A stretch of 64,000 nucleotides of DNA, taken from assembly GCF_017641085.1 (NCBI RefSeq), contig NZ_JAEPPI010000003.1, positions 1 to 64,000 of the forward strand, given 5' to 3'. This document shows positions 17,931 through 28,017 of the stretch, piece by piece; position 1 is the first letter of the stretch, and the number at the start of each line of letters is the position of its first letter. This DNA comes from Gracilimonas sp. (GTDB taxonomy: Bacteria > Bacteroidota > Rhodothermia > Balneolales > Balneolaceae). A program made the position numbers and the translations under genes. The notes under the pieces were generated by a model, which saw nothing but the letters and a program-made list of their open reading frames with translations, had not been told where the DNA came from and searched no databases.

Positions 17931-19220
17931 CTAAACCTTTTTAATTTGATCTTTCATAGCACTTACAAAACGATCAATCTCTTCCTTGGTCGTATATACA
18001 TTCGGTGTTACGCGGATGCCTCTAAACTGCTCGTGATTAATAGGGGTGGTGATGATTCGGTAATCACTCCATAAGGTACTGTTTAGTTCGTTAGGCTCCA
18101 TTCCTTTAATTTCAACTGTAGCAATTCCGCAGGCGTATTTTGGATTCCGGCTGGTATGTAAAACAACTTTATCGCCATCCACAAGCTCATCAATCCAAAG
18201 GTCATTCAGGTATTTGAGGCGGGCCTCTTTACGAGATGCACCTATTCCCTCATGGAAAGTCAGGGCTTCCCCGATGGCTAAAAAGTTTGCCGCGGGGTGG
18301 GTACCGATTTCTTCGAATTTTCGGATGTCTTCGTCCTGAGATTCAGCTGCCGCCATCAGAGGCCATAAGTCTTTGATCTTATCTTTACGAACGTAAAGCA
18401 TACCCGTGCCATGAGGAGCAAAAAGCCATTTATGAAGACTGGTAGTGTAATAATCACAATCCATATTGGCATGGTCGAATTCGAAATGTGCATAAGCGTG
18501 GGCTCCATCCACGATAACCGGGATTCCCTTTTTACGTGCCATGTGCACCACTTTTTTAACAGGAAGAATTTGCCCTGTCAGGTTGATGATATGGCACATC
18601 AAAATCAACTTGGTATTTGGGGTGATTGCTTCCTCAAATCGGCGAACTATTTCAGCATCATCTTCGGCCGGAACCGGAATACTGATTTGATTTAGCTTGA
18701 TGCCTTCCCGTCGCTCCCGTTGTTTGAACGTGGTGATCATTCTGGGGTAGTCCTGATCGGTTGTGAGTACTTCATCGCCCGGTTGCAGGTCAAACCCAAG
18801 CTGACAAATTTGGAGGCTTTCTGAGGCATTTCTGGTGATTGCAATTTCTTCAGTATCAACACCAAAGTTGCGGGCCAGTCGCTGGCGAACACCTTCTCTT
18901 CTGGGTTCCAGTATTCTCCACATATTATATACCGGGGCCTGGTTGGAGAAATCCAGGTGCTTTTTCATAGCTTCTTGTACAAAAGCCGGGGAAGGGCTAA
19001 CACCTCCGTTGTTCAGGTTGATCAGGCTTCGATCTACGGTAAAGGCTTGTTGTACCTGGCCCCAGAAATCTTCATTCCGGGCAATTTCTACAGCGGTTCC
19101 AGAGTAGGTGTCAAGCTTTTCTTTAAGCTTCTCGGTCTTCATCGGGTTGAAAAAAGCCCCGGCAGTCAGTACAGCTGCTCCACTGCCAATTTTTTTCAAG
19201 AACTGTTTACGTGTTTCCAT
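17931..19220 (-). CDS. Exported class V aminotransferase (isopenicillin N epimerase-like)
   Basis: A 429-aa PLP enzyme when started at the ATG at 19220, which has a GGGGGATC ribosome-binding sequence just upstream; an in-frame extension of 19 residues to 19277 is not supported. The N-terminus TRKQFLKKIGSGAAVLTAG is a Tat-like signal with RK instead of RR. The PLP lysine lies in YTTSLHKWLFAPHGTGML. The family includes cysteine desulfurase-like and isopenicillin epimerase-like proteins; the substrate is unknown. Confidence 0.85.
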   Translation of the reverse strand: METRKQFLKKIGSGAAVLTAGAFFNPMKTEKLKEKLDTYSGTAVEIARNEDFWGQVQQAFTVDRSLINLNNGGVSPSPAFVQEAMKKHLDFSNQAPVYNMWRILEPRREGVRQRLARNFGVDTEEIAITRNASESLQICQLGFDLQPGDEVLTTDQDYPRMITTFKQRERREGIKLNQISIPVPAEDDAEIVRRFEEAITPNTKLILMCHIINLTGQILPVKKVVHMARKKGIPVIVDGAHAYAHFEFDHANMDCDYYTTSLHKWLFAPHGTGMLYVRKDKIKDLWPLMAAAESQDEDIRKFEEIGTHPAANFLAIGEALTFHEGIGASRKEARLKYLNDLWIDELVDGDKVVLHTSRNPKYACGIATVEIKGMEPNELNSTLWSDYRIITTPINHEQFRGIRVTPNVYTTKEEIDRFVSAMKDQIKKV

Positions 19221-19376
19221 TGCTGATCCCCCTGTTAGTGTTGTTTGGGAATTAGCCATAGATAGGCAAAAAAGCAAGCCAGATTATAGGGGGGATATTG
19301 GAACTTGTAGTCTTGCTGTAGCTGTCAGAAAATTCGGGCAAACGAATTTGAATGTTTTTTTAAATCATGTATGATC

Positions 19377-19602
19377 GGGTATAAATAGCTCCGCCCTTCA
19401 GGGCGGGGTAAAAGAAATAAGTCTTAAAACCCAAGTATCATAGGGTTAAAAGGCAGGAGTGGTTTTCGCCGGGTTGGGGGCTTCATTTTTTAAAGGCTAA
19501 TTAGCCAAAGCTTCGAATACCGGATATTACATAATCGAGATTGGGGCGAAGCTTGTTCGTGTTCTGTTGTTATCTCCGCCCTGAAGGACGGAGCTATTTA
19601 TG
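19377..19602. repeat. MITE-like dispersed repeat, copy 2
   Basis: Second copy of the element at 11650-11872, in the same orientation and nearly the same length, with the same terminal inverted repeats and interior blocks. The copies differ at scattered positions, so they are not very recent duplicates. The remainder of the gap between the aminotransferase and YtxH genes (19221-19689) holds no gene that I can see. Confidence 0.8.
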
Positions 19603-19689
19603 ATATAGCTTCCCAGCTTTGAATTATAAAAAAGCCCTGCACAATTTCTTGGGGAGGACTTCAAGTTCTTAAAATGTAAGCTATTCGAA

Positions 19690-19998
19690 TCAGCCTTTTT
19701 TCTTAGCCGTTTCGATAGACTCCAATAAATCTTCGGCTTCCTTAATCAGTCCTTCTGCTTTTTCTTTGGCATCAAGGACTACTTTATCACCTTTCTCTTT
19801 GGCTTCAGAAACTAAAATTTCTTTTTCTTCCCGAAGCTGTTCGATTAAGTCATTCAGCTCATCATAGTAGTTGCTTAACCTGTATGAAAGCCGGTCTCTG
19901 GTGTTTTTACCTGTATCCGGAGCATAAAGCAGTGCAATAGCAGCACCAACGAGAGCTCCTGAAATAATTCCTGATATATAATCTGATGATCTACTCAT
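19690..19998 (-). CDS. YtxH domain-containing protein
   Basis: A 102-aa small membrane-anchored protein. The start at 19998 is fixed by an AAAGGAGAAAG ribosome-binding site. The N-terminal YISGIISGALVGAAIALLYAPDTGKNTR is the YtxH glycine-zipper helix and PDTGKxTR motif (interior residues only), followed by a charged coiled coil rich in Lys and Glu. YtxH proteins are linked to general stress in Bacillus; no biochemical role is known. Confidence 0.85.
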   Translation of the reverse strand: MSRSSDYISGIISGALVGAAIALLYAPDTGKNTRDRLSYRLSNYYDELNDLIEQLREEKEILVSEAKEKGDKVVLDAKEKAEGLIKEAEDLLESIETAKKKG

Positions 19999-20153
19999 AA
20001 TTCTTTCTCCTTTTTTTAATCTAAACAAGTATAGCGCAAACAAGTTCCAAATTCCAAGTCTCAGCGCGATTTTTATCCAAAAATAAAGTCGCTCCTGACA
20101 TTCATAAATGCCAAGCCCGCATTAAGATACCTCACCGCTGATCGGGTAATTAA

Positions 20154-23100
20154 TTACGCTTCCACTGCGGTTTTGTTACCTCTGAATAACGCCTTAAACC
20201 ACTCTATCGTCATGCTCAATGAAACAGAGATAATTGGGGTGATAAATAGTGTAAGGGCTGAGCCAAACAGCAAGCCACCGATTACAGCTTTGGCTAATGG
20301 TGACCAGGTTTGTGCTCCGGAGCCAACTTCCAGTGAAAGCGGAATCATGGAGCAGATAGTGGTAATAGCCGTAAGCAGAATGGGTCGCATGCGTCTTCGA
20401 CAGGCCTCTAAAATATTTTTTAACAGAACAGAATCTTTATTCGTCGGTTTTTCTTTCCAGAAGAAAACAGGAATGAAGAGATTCTGCCAGCGAACCGACT
20501 TACGGTTCAGCATGTCATATTCCATGCCTTTGGTGTAAAGGTGCATATAATCGACGAGTACAATCCCGTTATTGACGATGATGCCCACCAGCATAAATAT
20601 ACCTATTTGCGATGTGGTACTAAGGGGATCACCAATCAAAAACAGATAGGCGAGCGCTCCAAACATGGCAAGGGGAATGCAGAGCCAAATAACGAATGGG
20701 TCCCGGAAGTTTTCGAACAGGGAAGCCATGATCATAAACATGAGTACGAGCGCTGCCAGTAAAGCAAAGGCAAACTCAGACTGACCTTCCTGAGTTTCAC
20801 GGGTGCCGCCGGTAAATTCATAGCGATATCCTTCGGGCAGAACCACTTCCGTTTCCAGGAATTCGCGGATAATCGGTTCATACTCAATTGCATTTCCCTG
20901 AACCTGAATGTTTACATCCAGCACTGTTTCGCGGTCTCGTCGTGAGAAGGAATCCACGCCGCGAGTCGGTACAAACTCACCAACGGCTGCAACTGGTATC
21001 CGTTGATCGCCCACCTGGAATACTTCGAGGTCAAACAAGTCTTCGCGACTGGTTAACGCCTGTTTTTGTGTACGTACTTCAATGGGGATTTCACGTCCTT
21101 CTGCAATGTAATACCCGGCTTGATTGCCCAGCGTCTGTGTTCTAAGCGCTCCGGCAATGGTTCCAAGATTTGTTCCCAGTAAACCCAGGCGTTCCCGGTC
21201 GGCGATAAAATGCAGCTCCGGGGTAGGATCAGTTCTTCCGTTATCAACTGAAATGACGGTTGGATCTTGTAACAACCGTGCATCTATTTTGTTTGAGATG
21301 GCAACAAGCTGATCGATTTCAGGGCCAATCAGGCTTAACCGGATAGAGCCTCCCCCTGAATCCCAGCCGCGCCCGAATCGTAATCCACCGCCTTCAACAC
21401 GAACCCGAACGTCCACTCCGGGAGAGGTCAACTCCTCCCTCAAAAATACAGCAAAGTCGTTGGTGGTTTGTTCTCTTTGGGTTTCAGGGACCAGAGTTAC
21501 ACTTATTTCTCCTCTGTTAGTTTGTTCTCTCCAGCGACTTCTGCCGATGGAAGTTATCATGGTTTCAACTTCAGGCATTTCACCGATACGGTCGCTGAAG
21601 TTCTCCATGATGTTTGCCGTTTTGGTAAGCTTACTTCCTTCCGGTAAACTGATATCGATATCAATCTGTCCGGAATCAGACTCCGGAAAACCTTCTTTCG
21701 GGATATTGGTGTATAACATGAAGGTGCCTGCCATGATAGCAACCATGGCTAACAGTGGAATCCATTTATGGTGAAATAACCAGCCAAGTGCTTTTGTATA
21801 TCCTCTTTCCAGTTTTGAGATGCCACGGAATGCCAGATTCTTGGTGTTGAATTGTTTGGCATCGAGGGCCAGTAAGGAAATTACAGGCACCAGGATGATG
21901 GAAGACAGGAAAGAAAAGCCGATGGCAAAACAGATGGTGTAGGCAAATTCCCGGAAGAAAGCACCCTGAGTTCCAGAAATCAAAATAATGGGTATGAAAA
22001 CACCAAGCGTGGTCAGGGTTGATCCAAGCAATGCACCAATTACTTCGTTGGTACCTTCCAGTGCTGCTTTGAACCGGGGAAGCCCATCCTCGAGTTTACG
22101 TGCAATACTTTCGGTTACAACGATTGAATTATCCACCAATAGTCCGATTGCAAGGGCCAGGGCTGAGATGGTGAGGATGTTCAGTGTAAGATCGGCCGCG
22201 TACATGGCGGCAAAGCTGGCAGCGATAGACACAGGAATGGAACAGGCCACTACCAGAGAAATTCTCCATCCTCCCATAAAAATCAGGATTACTAAAATAA
22301 CTACAACCAAAGCCCCGAGAGCCGACTGTGATAAATTATTTACGGAATCTTCAATGGTTTGTCCTTCATCAGAAAGAACCTGAAGTACGACGCCGGGAGG
22401 TAAAATTTTATTGATTTCCGGCACTACTTCTTTCACCGCGTTTACTACATCGAGGGTATTGGCATCTGAGTTTTTTTGCACATCCACAGATACGCTGTTT
22501 CGGCCGTTAACTCTTACCAGGCTTGTTACTTCGGTGAAGCCATCGCTGACATCAGCCACGTCTTTTACCCGAATGGGGACACCGTTTTCGGCTATAGTTA
22601 CGATGGTATTAGCAATCTGCTCTACATCCTGATAGGTGGATTGTGCCCGTACGCTATAATTGATTCGGTCTGCTACAACATTACCAATGGGCAGCTGCAC
22701 ATTGTTATTTCGGAGAGCACTTTCAATATCAGAAGGAACCAGGTTGTGCTGCGCCAGTTTCATGGGGGTTACATCGATGTAGATGCGCCGTTCGAGTCCG
22801 CCCTGGGTTTCTGCCGAAGCCAGTCCTTCAATCCGCTCAAGCCGGGTCTCAACCAGTTCGAGCCCGATATTTCGAAGTTCGTCGAGCCCACGGTTTTCGG
22901 CATCGATACTGAGCCGCATGATGGGCCTGTTTTCCGGATCAAACTGGAAGATTACCGGTTCCTGTGCCTGCTGTGGAAGTTCACCCCGGATTTCGTCAAT
23001 CGCTTTTCTGACTTTGAGCTCTGTTTTACGGATGTCGGTGCCTTCCCGAAGTCGTAAAATCACAAATGCATTTCCGCGACTTACACGTGCCTCAAGGGTT

Positions 23101-23342
23101 TCAATTCCTTCAATTCCCGAAAGGGCTCCTTCAATCGGGTCAACAATAATACGGTTAATATCTTCAGGAGCTACATTCTGATATCCTGAGGAAACGGCAA
23201 GTACCGGAATATTGAATGAGGGGTAGAGGGTCACTTTGAGGTTAGTGAGGGAAAACACGCCGAAGCCAATCACAATGAGGGTCATCATGATGACGGTAAT
23301 CGGGCGCTGTAAAATACCTCCGGCTACGCTGAATTTTTTCAT
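20154..23342 (-). CDS. RND efflux transporter, inner-membrane pump subunit A
   Basis: A 1062-aa HAE1-type RND transporter with 12 expected membrane helices and two large periplasmic loops. It begins with the usual amphipathic helix and TM1 (LQRPITVIMMTLIVIGFGVF). In TM4 the proton-relay motif reads LLVDNSIVV, keeping the first Asp of the AcrB pair while the second is Asn. TM10 has VNNGIVLVDY, with Asn where AcrB has Lys940. Its ATG overlaps the stop codon of the preceding RND gene (ATGA). No outer-membrane TolC-like gene is adjacent. Confidence 0.93.
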   Translation of the reverse strand: MKKFSVAGGILQRPITVIMMTLIVIGFGVFSLTNLKVTLYPSFNIPVLAVSSGYQNVAPEDINRIIVDPIEGALSGIEGIETLEARVSRGNAFVILRLREGTDIRKTELKVRKAIDEIRGELPQQAQEPVIFQFDPENRPIMRLSIDAENRGLDELRNIGLELVETRLERIEGLASAETQGGLERRIYIDVTPMKLAQHNLVPSDIESALRNNNVQLPIGNVVADRINYSVRAQSTYQDVEQIANTIVTIAENGVPIRVKDVADVSDGFTEVTSLVRVNGRNSVSVDVQKNSDANTLDVVNAVKEVVPEINKILPPGVVLQVLSDEGQTIEDSVNNLSQSALGALVVVILVILIFMGGWRISLVVACSIPVSIAASFAAMYAADLTLNILTISALALAIGLLVDNSIVVTESIARKLEDGLPRFKAALEGTNEVIGALLGSTLTTLGVFIPIILISGTQGAFFREFAYTICFAIGFSFLSSIILVPVISLLALDAKQFNTKNLAFRGISKLERGYTKALGWLFHHKWIPLLAMVAIMAGTFMLYTNIPKEGFPESDSGQIDIDISLPEGSKLTKTANIMENFSDRIGEMPEVETMITSIGRSRWREQTNRGEISVTLVPETQREQTTNDFAVFLREELTSPGVDVRVRVEGGGLRFGRGWDSGGGSIRLSLIGPEIDQLVAISNKIDARLLQDPTVISVDNGRTDPTPELHFIADRERLGLLGTNLGTIAGALRTQTLGNQAGYYIAEGREIPIEVRTQKQALTSREDLFDLEVFQVGDQRIPVAAVGEFVPTRGVDSFSRRDRETVLDVNIQVQGNAIEYEPIIREFLETEVVLPEGYRYEFTGGTRETQEGQSEFAFALLAALVLMFMIMASLFENFRDPFVIWLCIPLAMFGALAYLFLIGDPLSTTSQIGIFMLVGIIVNNGIVLVDYMHLYTKGMEYDMLNRKSVRWQNLFIPVFFWKEKPTNKDSVLLKNILEACRRRMRPILLTAITTICSMIPLSLEVGSGAQTWSPLAKAVIGGLLFGSALTLFITPIISVSLSMTIEWFKALFRGNKTAVEA

Positions 23343-26300
23343 GCGAGTGCCTCCTGTGGTTTGTTGGCAAGGGGATCAATTTTATGAATGGCATCAAATC
23401 CTAAACGCTCAACCAAGCTGTTGATGATGTTGTAAAAGCAGGGAACTACGAAAAGCATTAAAAGGGTACTCATGGATAAGCCACCGATAACAGTTCGGGC
23501 CATCGGGCTCCAGGTTTCTGAACCGGATCCCAACTCAAGAGCAAGCGGCACCATCGACAGGATAGTGGTGAATGCCGTCATTAGAATCGGGCGAAGCCTG
23601 CGTGTTGCCCCTTCGGCGATGGCTTTGTGGCGCTCCATGCCGCGTGCCTGCAAAATTTTGATGTAATCAATCATTACAATTCCGTTGTTCACCACAATTC
23701 CCGTAAGGAGGATTAAACCGACCATTGAGGTAACGCTTATGCTGGTTCCGGTAATCCACAGCATGAGTAAAACGCCGGTGAGGGCAAGCGGAATGGTTAA
23801 AATAATGATGAAAGGTTCCACCAGGCTTTCAAACTGAGAAGCCATGACCATGTAGGTCAGGATTCCGGCAATCATGAAGGCAATCATCAAGAAATTAAAT
23901 GATTCGGCTTGCTCTTCAGCTGTTCCGGCAATTTCGTAGCGGTATTCATCAGGCCAGTCAACCTGGTCGAGGAGGGTGCGGGCTTCTGCGGTTGCTGCTT
24001 TCAGATCAATGCCGGACAATTCGGCGGTCACTTCCGTTACCCGTTCCTGATCTATTCGCAGAACATTGGTAGGCCCGGAATAACGCTCTATGCGGGCCAG
24101 GTTTTTGAGAGGCATCCACGTTCCGTCCGGTGTTTGAATCTGTATGTTGGAGAGGTCAACGGATTGGGATTTATCCATGGGGTCCAGCTCTACAACTACT
24201 TCAAATTCGACACCCTGATCTACAAAGGCAGTTGCGACATTTCCTTTAACGGCATTGCTTACAGCGGTGGCAACCTGATTGGTATTCATGCCAACCCTGG
24301 AAATACGCTCCCGGTCCATGATAAGCCGTAATTCCGGGCGTCCCTGGTCGGATGTACTGAATACGCTATTGATGCCATCCACCTGCAAGAGCTTCTCTTT
24401 GACGCCGTTGGCCAGCTCTTCTTTTGTGACCGGATCATATCCAAAAATTTGAACGATTAGCCCGTTTTCGCCATCGGGGCTAAGTGGGTCAATAATGATC
24501 TCCTGGATTTCGACACCGGGTACAATTTGCAGCTTCTCCAATAACGATGAGGTGATTTCAAACTGTGAACGATCACGCTCGTTTTGCGGCACCAGTTCCA
24601 CCCGAACCGTACCGGTAAAGCCACCGGGATCATCGGCTCCTTCAATTCCTTCTTTATCTCCGTAGTCGGATACAACCAACCGGGCTTCGGGTACTTCCTG
24701 TTGAATGATACTTTCAACCTGGGTTATAGAGCGTTCGAGTTCAAAAAGGTTTACGCCGGGTTCCCGCTGTACTTCAAGGGTGAAGGCATTTTCATCAACG
24801 CGGGGAAAAAATTCACCCCCGATTACATAAAAAAGGGGGAGACTGACCAGGAATAATACAACAGCTCCGCTTACAACTAATCCGCTTCGGTCAAGGACTT
24901 TATCCAGCTGCCGGTGATAGGTTGACTCCACTCGGTTCAGTATATCGCTGAAGAACCTGGCAATTTTGTTTTTGGCTTCAAATGATTGCGCTTTTTCTTT
25001 AAAGAACTGAGAAGTCATTAACGGGATTAATGTCAGCGCTACTAACGATGAGATAGCCAGGGAGAATGAAATGGTTAAGGCAAGGTCACGGAATAAGAAG
25101 CCGGCAATTCCCGGTACAAACAGGATGGGAAGGAATACCACTAAGGTGGTTAAGGTTGAAATAACAACGGGTACGGCTACTTCTTTAGCTCCCTTTACCG
25201 AGGCTTCATTACGGTCGGCTCCCTGCTCCCTGAAACGGAATATATTCTCCAAAACAACCACGGCATCATCTACGACCATCCCAACGGCCAGGGTCAGCCC
25301 CGATAAGGAAATGATATTCAGGCTCAGGTCGGCAATATCCATCACCGTAAAGGTGGTGATGATTGAAACAGGAATAGAGATGGCTATAATCAATGCCGAG
25401 CGTCCGCTTCGCAGAAAAGCCAGAAGAATTAATACAACCAAAACTACAGCCTGAATTCCGGTTAGCAGTAAGTTACTGATAGACTGCTCAATGAAATCAG
25501 CTTTGTTGGTGAGTACCGAAATTTCGATGTCGTTTGGAAGGCTTTCTTTGATATCATCGAGCCCGCCTACAACAGCATTAGCCGATGAAACTACATTGGC
25601 ATCACTCTGACGATACACATTCAGAATCACTCCGTTTTCTCCATTGATGTGCACGTTGCCTATAGGTTGTGCGATTCCATCTTCTACATTAGCTACATCT
25701 TTCAGTAGCAGTGGCTGCCCGTCACGAACAGTGATAATGGTATTTCGAATCTGATCTACATTTTTGAACTCTCCAATGGTTCGCAAAGAGTAAATGGTGT
25801 TCCCTTCGGTAAGCTGACCGGCAGGAACCTGTATATTTTCTTGCTGAAGCTTGGAGGCAATGTCGGATATACTGAGGTTGTACAGCCGCATTTTCTCATT
25901 ATCGATCTGCACATTAATTTGACGCTCTAAGCCCCCGGAAGTCTCGACCGAGGCAATACCATTAATACGTTCAAGGCGCTGCTCAAGCACCTGTTTCGAG
26001 AACGTACGCAGATCACGCTGGCTGCGTGCATTGGAAGTTAACGTGAGAACCACAATCGGTTCTTGGTTGGGATCGTAGGAGAACACGAGCGGGGTCTCGG
26101 CATCATCAGGTATTGAACGTTCCACAAACCCGAGTTCTTTCCGGACATCATTTTCGGCCTGATAGAGATCGGTTCCCCATTCAAAGTTGAGTTTCACAAC
26201 AGATGCACCCTGGCTGGAGAGAGACCGGACTTTACGAATACCGCTGATACTGCCAACCGATTCTTCGATAGGTCGTGTTACCAAGGTTTCGATGTCTTCC

Positions 26301-26470
26301 GGAGCTACGCCTTCATAACCGGTATATACGGTGATGGTAGGGAAGGAAACATCGGGGTACAGATTTAATCTCAGGTTTTGCAATCCATAAAATCCGAATC
26401 CCAGCAAGATGAGGGTGGACATTAAAAACGTAATCGGACGATCAACCGCCAATTTGGAAAGAGATCCCAT
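23339..26470 (-). CDS. RND efflux transporter, inner-membrane pump subunit B
   Basis: A 1043-aa HAE1-type RND transporter, clearly paralogous to its downstream neighbour but distinct from it. The TM4 relay is complete (AVGMVVDDAVVVLEN, two Asp). TM10 reads VNNGIVMIDY. The porter and docking loops contain the usual YEGVAPEDIETLV motif. It starts 2 bp after the adaptor gene and overlaps the next RND gene by 4 bp, so all three are translationally linked. The substrate is not predictable from sequence. Confidence 0.93.
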   Translation of the reverse strand: MGSLSKLAVDRPITFLMSTLILLGFGFYGLQNLRLNLYPDVSFPTITVYTGYEGVAPEDIETLVTRPIEESVGSISGIRKVRSLSSQGASVVKLNFEWGTDLYQAENDVRKELGFVERSIPDDAETPLVFSYDPNQEPIVVLTLTSNARSQRDLRTFSKQVLEQRLERINGIASVETSGGLERQINVQIDNEKMRLYNLSISDIASKLQQENIQVPAGQLTEGNTIYSLRTIGEFKNVDQIRNTIITVRDGQPLLLKDVANVEDGIAQPIGNVHINGENGVILNVYRQSDANVVSSANAVVGGLDDIKESLPNDIEISVLTNKADFIEQSISNLLLTGIQAVVLVVLILLAFLRSGRSALIIAISIPVSIITTFTVMDIADLSLNIISLSGLTLAVGMVVDDAVVVLENIFRFREQGADRNEASVKGAKEVAVPVVISTLTTLVVFLPILFVPGIAGFLFRDLALTISFSLAISSLVALTLIPLMTSQFFKEKAQSFEAKNKIARFFSDILNRVESTYHRQLDKVLDRSGLVVSGAVVLFLVSLPLFYVIGGEFFPRVDENAFTLEVQREPGVNLFELERSITQVESIIQQEVPEARLVVSDYGDKEGIEGADDPGGFTGTVRVELVPQNERDRSQFEITSSLLEKLQIVPGVEIQEIIIDPLSPDGENGLIVQIFGYDPVTKEELANGVKEKLLQVDGINSVFSTSDQGRPELRLIMDRERISRVGMNTNQVATAVSNAVKGNVATAFVDQGVEFEVVVELDPMDKSQSVDLSNIQIQTPDGTWMPLKNLARIERYSGPTNVLRIDQERVTEVTAELSGIDLKAATAEARTLLDQVDWPDEYRYEIAGTAEEQAESFNFLMIAFMIAGILTYMVMASQFESLVEPFIIILTIPLALTGVLLMLWITGTSISVTSMVGLILLTGIVVNNGIVMIDYIKILQARGMERHKAIAEGATRRLRPILMTAFTTILSMVPLALELGSGSETWSPMARTVIGGLSMSTLLMLFVVPCFYNIINSLVERLGFDAIHKIDPLANKPQEALA

Positions 26471-26472
26471 GC

Positions 26473-27825
26473 TTATTGTCCGTTTGAAGTTGAATCAGCT
26501 TGTTGTTGCCTTAGCTCACGCAGGTAAGCCATGCGTTCCTCGCGCGACATATTCTGCATTTTCTCGCGGGCAGCAGCGCGTTCTTCATCCGTCATATTCA
26601 TATTTGCCAAAGGGGCTTGTCGTCCACTCTCGTTTGCATTCCCTCCAATTTGACGTTCCTGGGGGGCTTGAAACTGATCGCCGGTAGCTACATTAATTCG
26701 GGCGCCATCATCCAGGCCGCTTTGTCCGGTTACGATAATTCTGTCGTTAGGCAGCAATCCACTCAGCACTTCAATTCGATCGCCTTGTTCGATACCTAAT
26801 TCAAGTTCTCGTCGCTCGGCTACTGAATCTCCACGCGATACAAATACCGAATAAGAACGCTCCAGCTCAATGGTATTAGATTCCGGGTTAATGACTGTTT
26901 CAACCTGTTCAACCAGGGCACTTCGCGGAACAATAAGCGCACGGTCTTTGGTGGTGATGTTGATGACATTCTCAGCCAATACACCGGGGTAAACGGCATT
27001 TCCTACAGTGGTTAGCGTGATGACCACTTCTCCAAGTCCGGTGGTAGCATCCAGTTGCGGACTTTTTCGCGAAACTACGCCTTCAGCGCTTATGCCACGT
27101 TCATTGGAGACCCGAAGATTTACCTCCTGGCCAACTTTTACTGCGCGCCAATCCTGAACGGGCAAGTATATCCGGGATTCATATCCATTGGTGCTGGCAA
27201 TCTGAAATAACTCCGTTCCGGTAGTTGCTAAATCTCCAACCTCTAAAGCGCGGTTTGTAATTACCCCATCAACCGGAGAGCGGACAATGGTATTATTAAA
27301 ATCTTCCTGGGCTTGCGTGAGGGATGAACGAGCCGATTCAAACTGGGCTCTGGAGCTCTGGTAAGCAGCCTGGGCAATATCTAATTCCGATTCACTGGTT
27401 AAATCCCGTTCCATCAGGCTTTGCTGTCGTTGGTATTCGGAACTGTCGCGGCGAAGGGCTATTCGGCTTTGTTCTAACTGAGATTCGGCCTGGCTCAACT
27501 GGTCCCTAAAAGTAGCATCATATATTTTGGCGAGTGCTTCTCCCTGGCGAACGGTATCCCCGAGATCCACATAAATTTCAGTAATACGGTTGCTGACCTG
27601 AGGCAAAACCGATATTACATTTTGGGCTTTTACGTTCCCGAAAGAGCGAACCTGATCGGCTATTTGACCAACTTCAACTATATTGGTTTCCACACTGGTA
27701 GCTTGTCGTGCCCCGTTTCCACCAAACCTCGAAAAATTGGATTGTCCGCTTTCATTGGAATTGTCATTGCCACAGCTAATTAAAAGGATGCTAAGAGCAG
27801 CAATTTGTAAATAGGATATTTTCAC
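26473..27825 (-). CDS. RND periplasmic adaptor lipoprotein (HlyD/MFP family)
   Basis: A 450-aa membrane fusion protein. It has a lipoprotein signal ending in LLISCGND (Cys about residue 18), a split biotinyl-lipoyl domain (IYVDLGDTVRQGEALAKIYD and IVRSPVDGVITN), a coiled-coil hairpin rich in Gln/Ser/Arg (about 110-175), beta-barrel and membrane-proximal domains, and a charged Met/Arg/Gln-rich tail. It would bridge the two RND pumps to an outer-membrane channel encoded elsewhere. First gene of the three-gene efflux operon. Confidence 0.92.
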   Translation of the reverse strand: MKISYLQIAALSILLISCGNDNSNESGQSNFSRFGGNGARQATSVETNIVEVGQIADQVRSFGNVKAQNVISVLPQVSNRITEIYVDLGDTVRQGEALAKIYDATFRDQLSQAESQLEQSRIALRRDSSEYQRQQSLMERDLTSESELDIAQAAYQSSRAQFESARSSLTQAQEDFNNTIVRSPVDGVITNRALEVGDLATTGTELFQIASTNGYESRIYLPVQDWRAVKVGQEVNLRVSNERGISAEGVVSRKSPQLDATTGLGEVVITLTTVGNAVYPGVLAENVINITTKDRALIVPRSALVEQVETVINPESNTIELERSYSVFVSRGDSVAERRELELGIEQGDRIEVLSGLLPNDRIIVTGQSGLDDGARINVATGDQFQAPQERQIGGNANESGRQAPLANMNMTDEERAAAREKMQNMSREERMAYLRELRQQQADSTSNGQ

Positions 27826-28017
27826 GTTCTCCGGATTGAAATTTTTGTCTTTTCTTTTAGAATCTTAGAGTCAACAAAACAAGTTCATTATAAAGTTCGG
27901 GTTTACAATGTCTTGTTTTGTAAAAAAAGGAAATTAATAGTTACAGGATGTAACAAGATTGAGAGGAAATGAATTCTTATCTTAGATGATAAATAACAAT
28001 CAAACTTTCGCTCATTT

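Noticed and set aside
22476-23057. 193-codon open frame antisense to the RND gene
   Set aside because: It mirrors a well-supported transporter gene and shows no family features.
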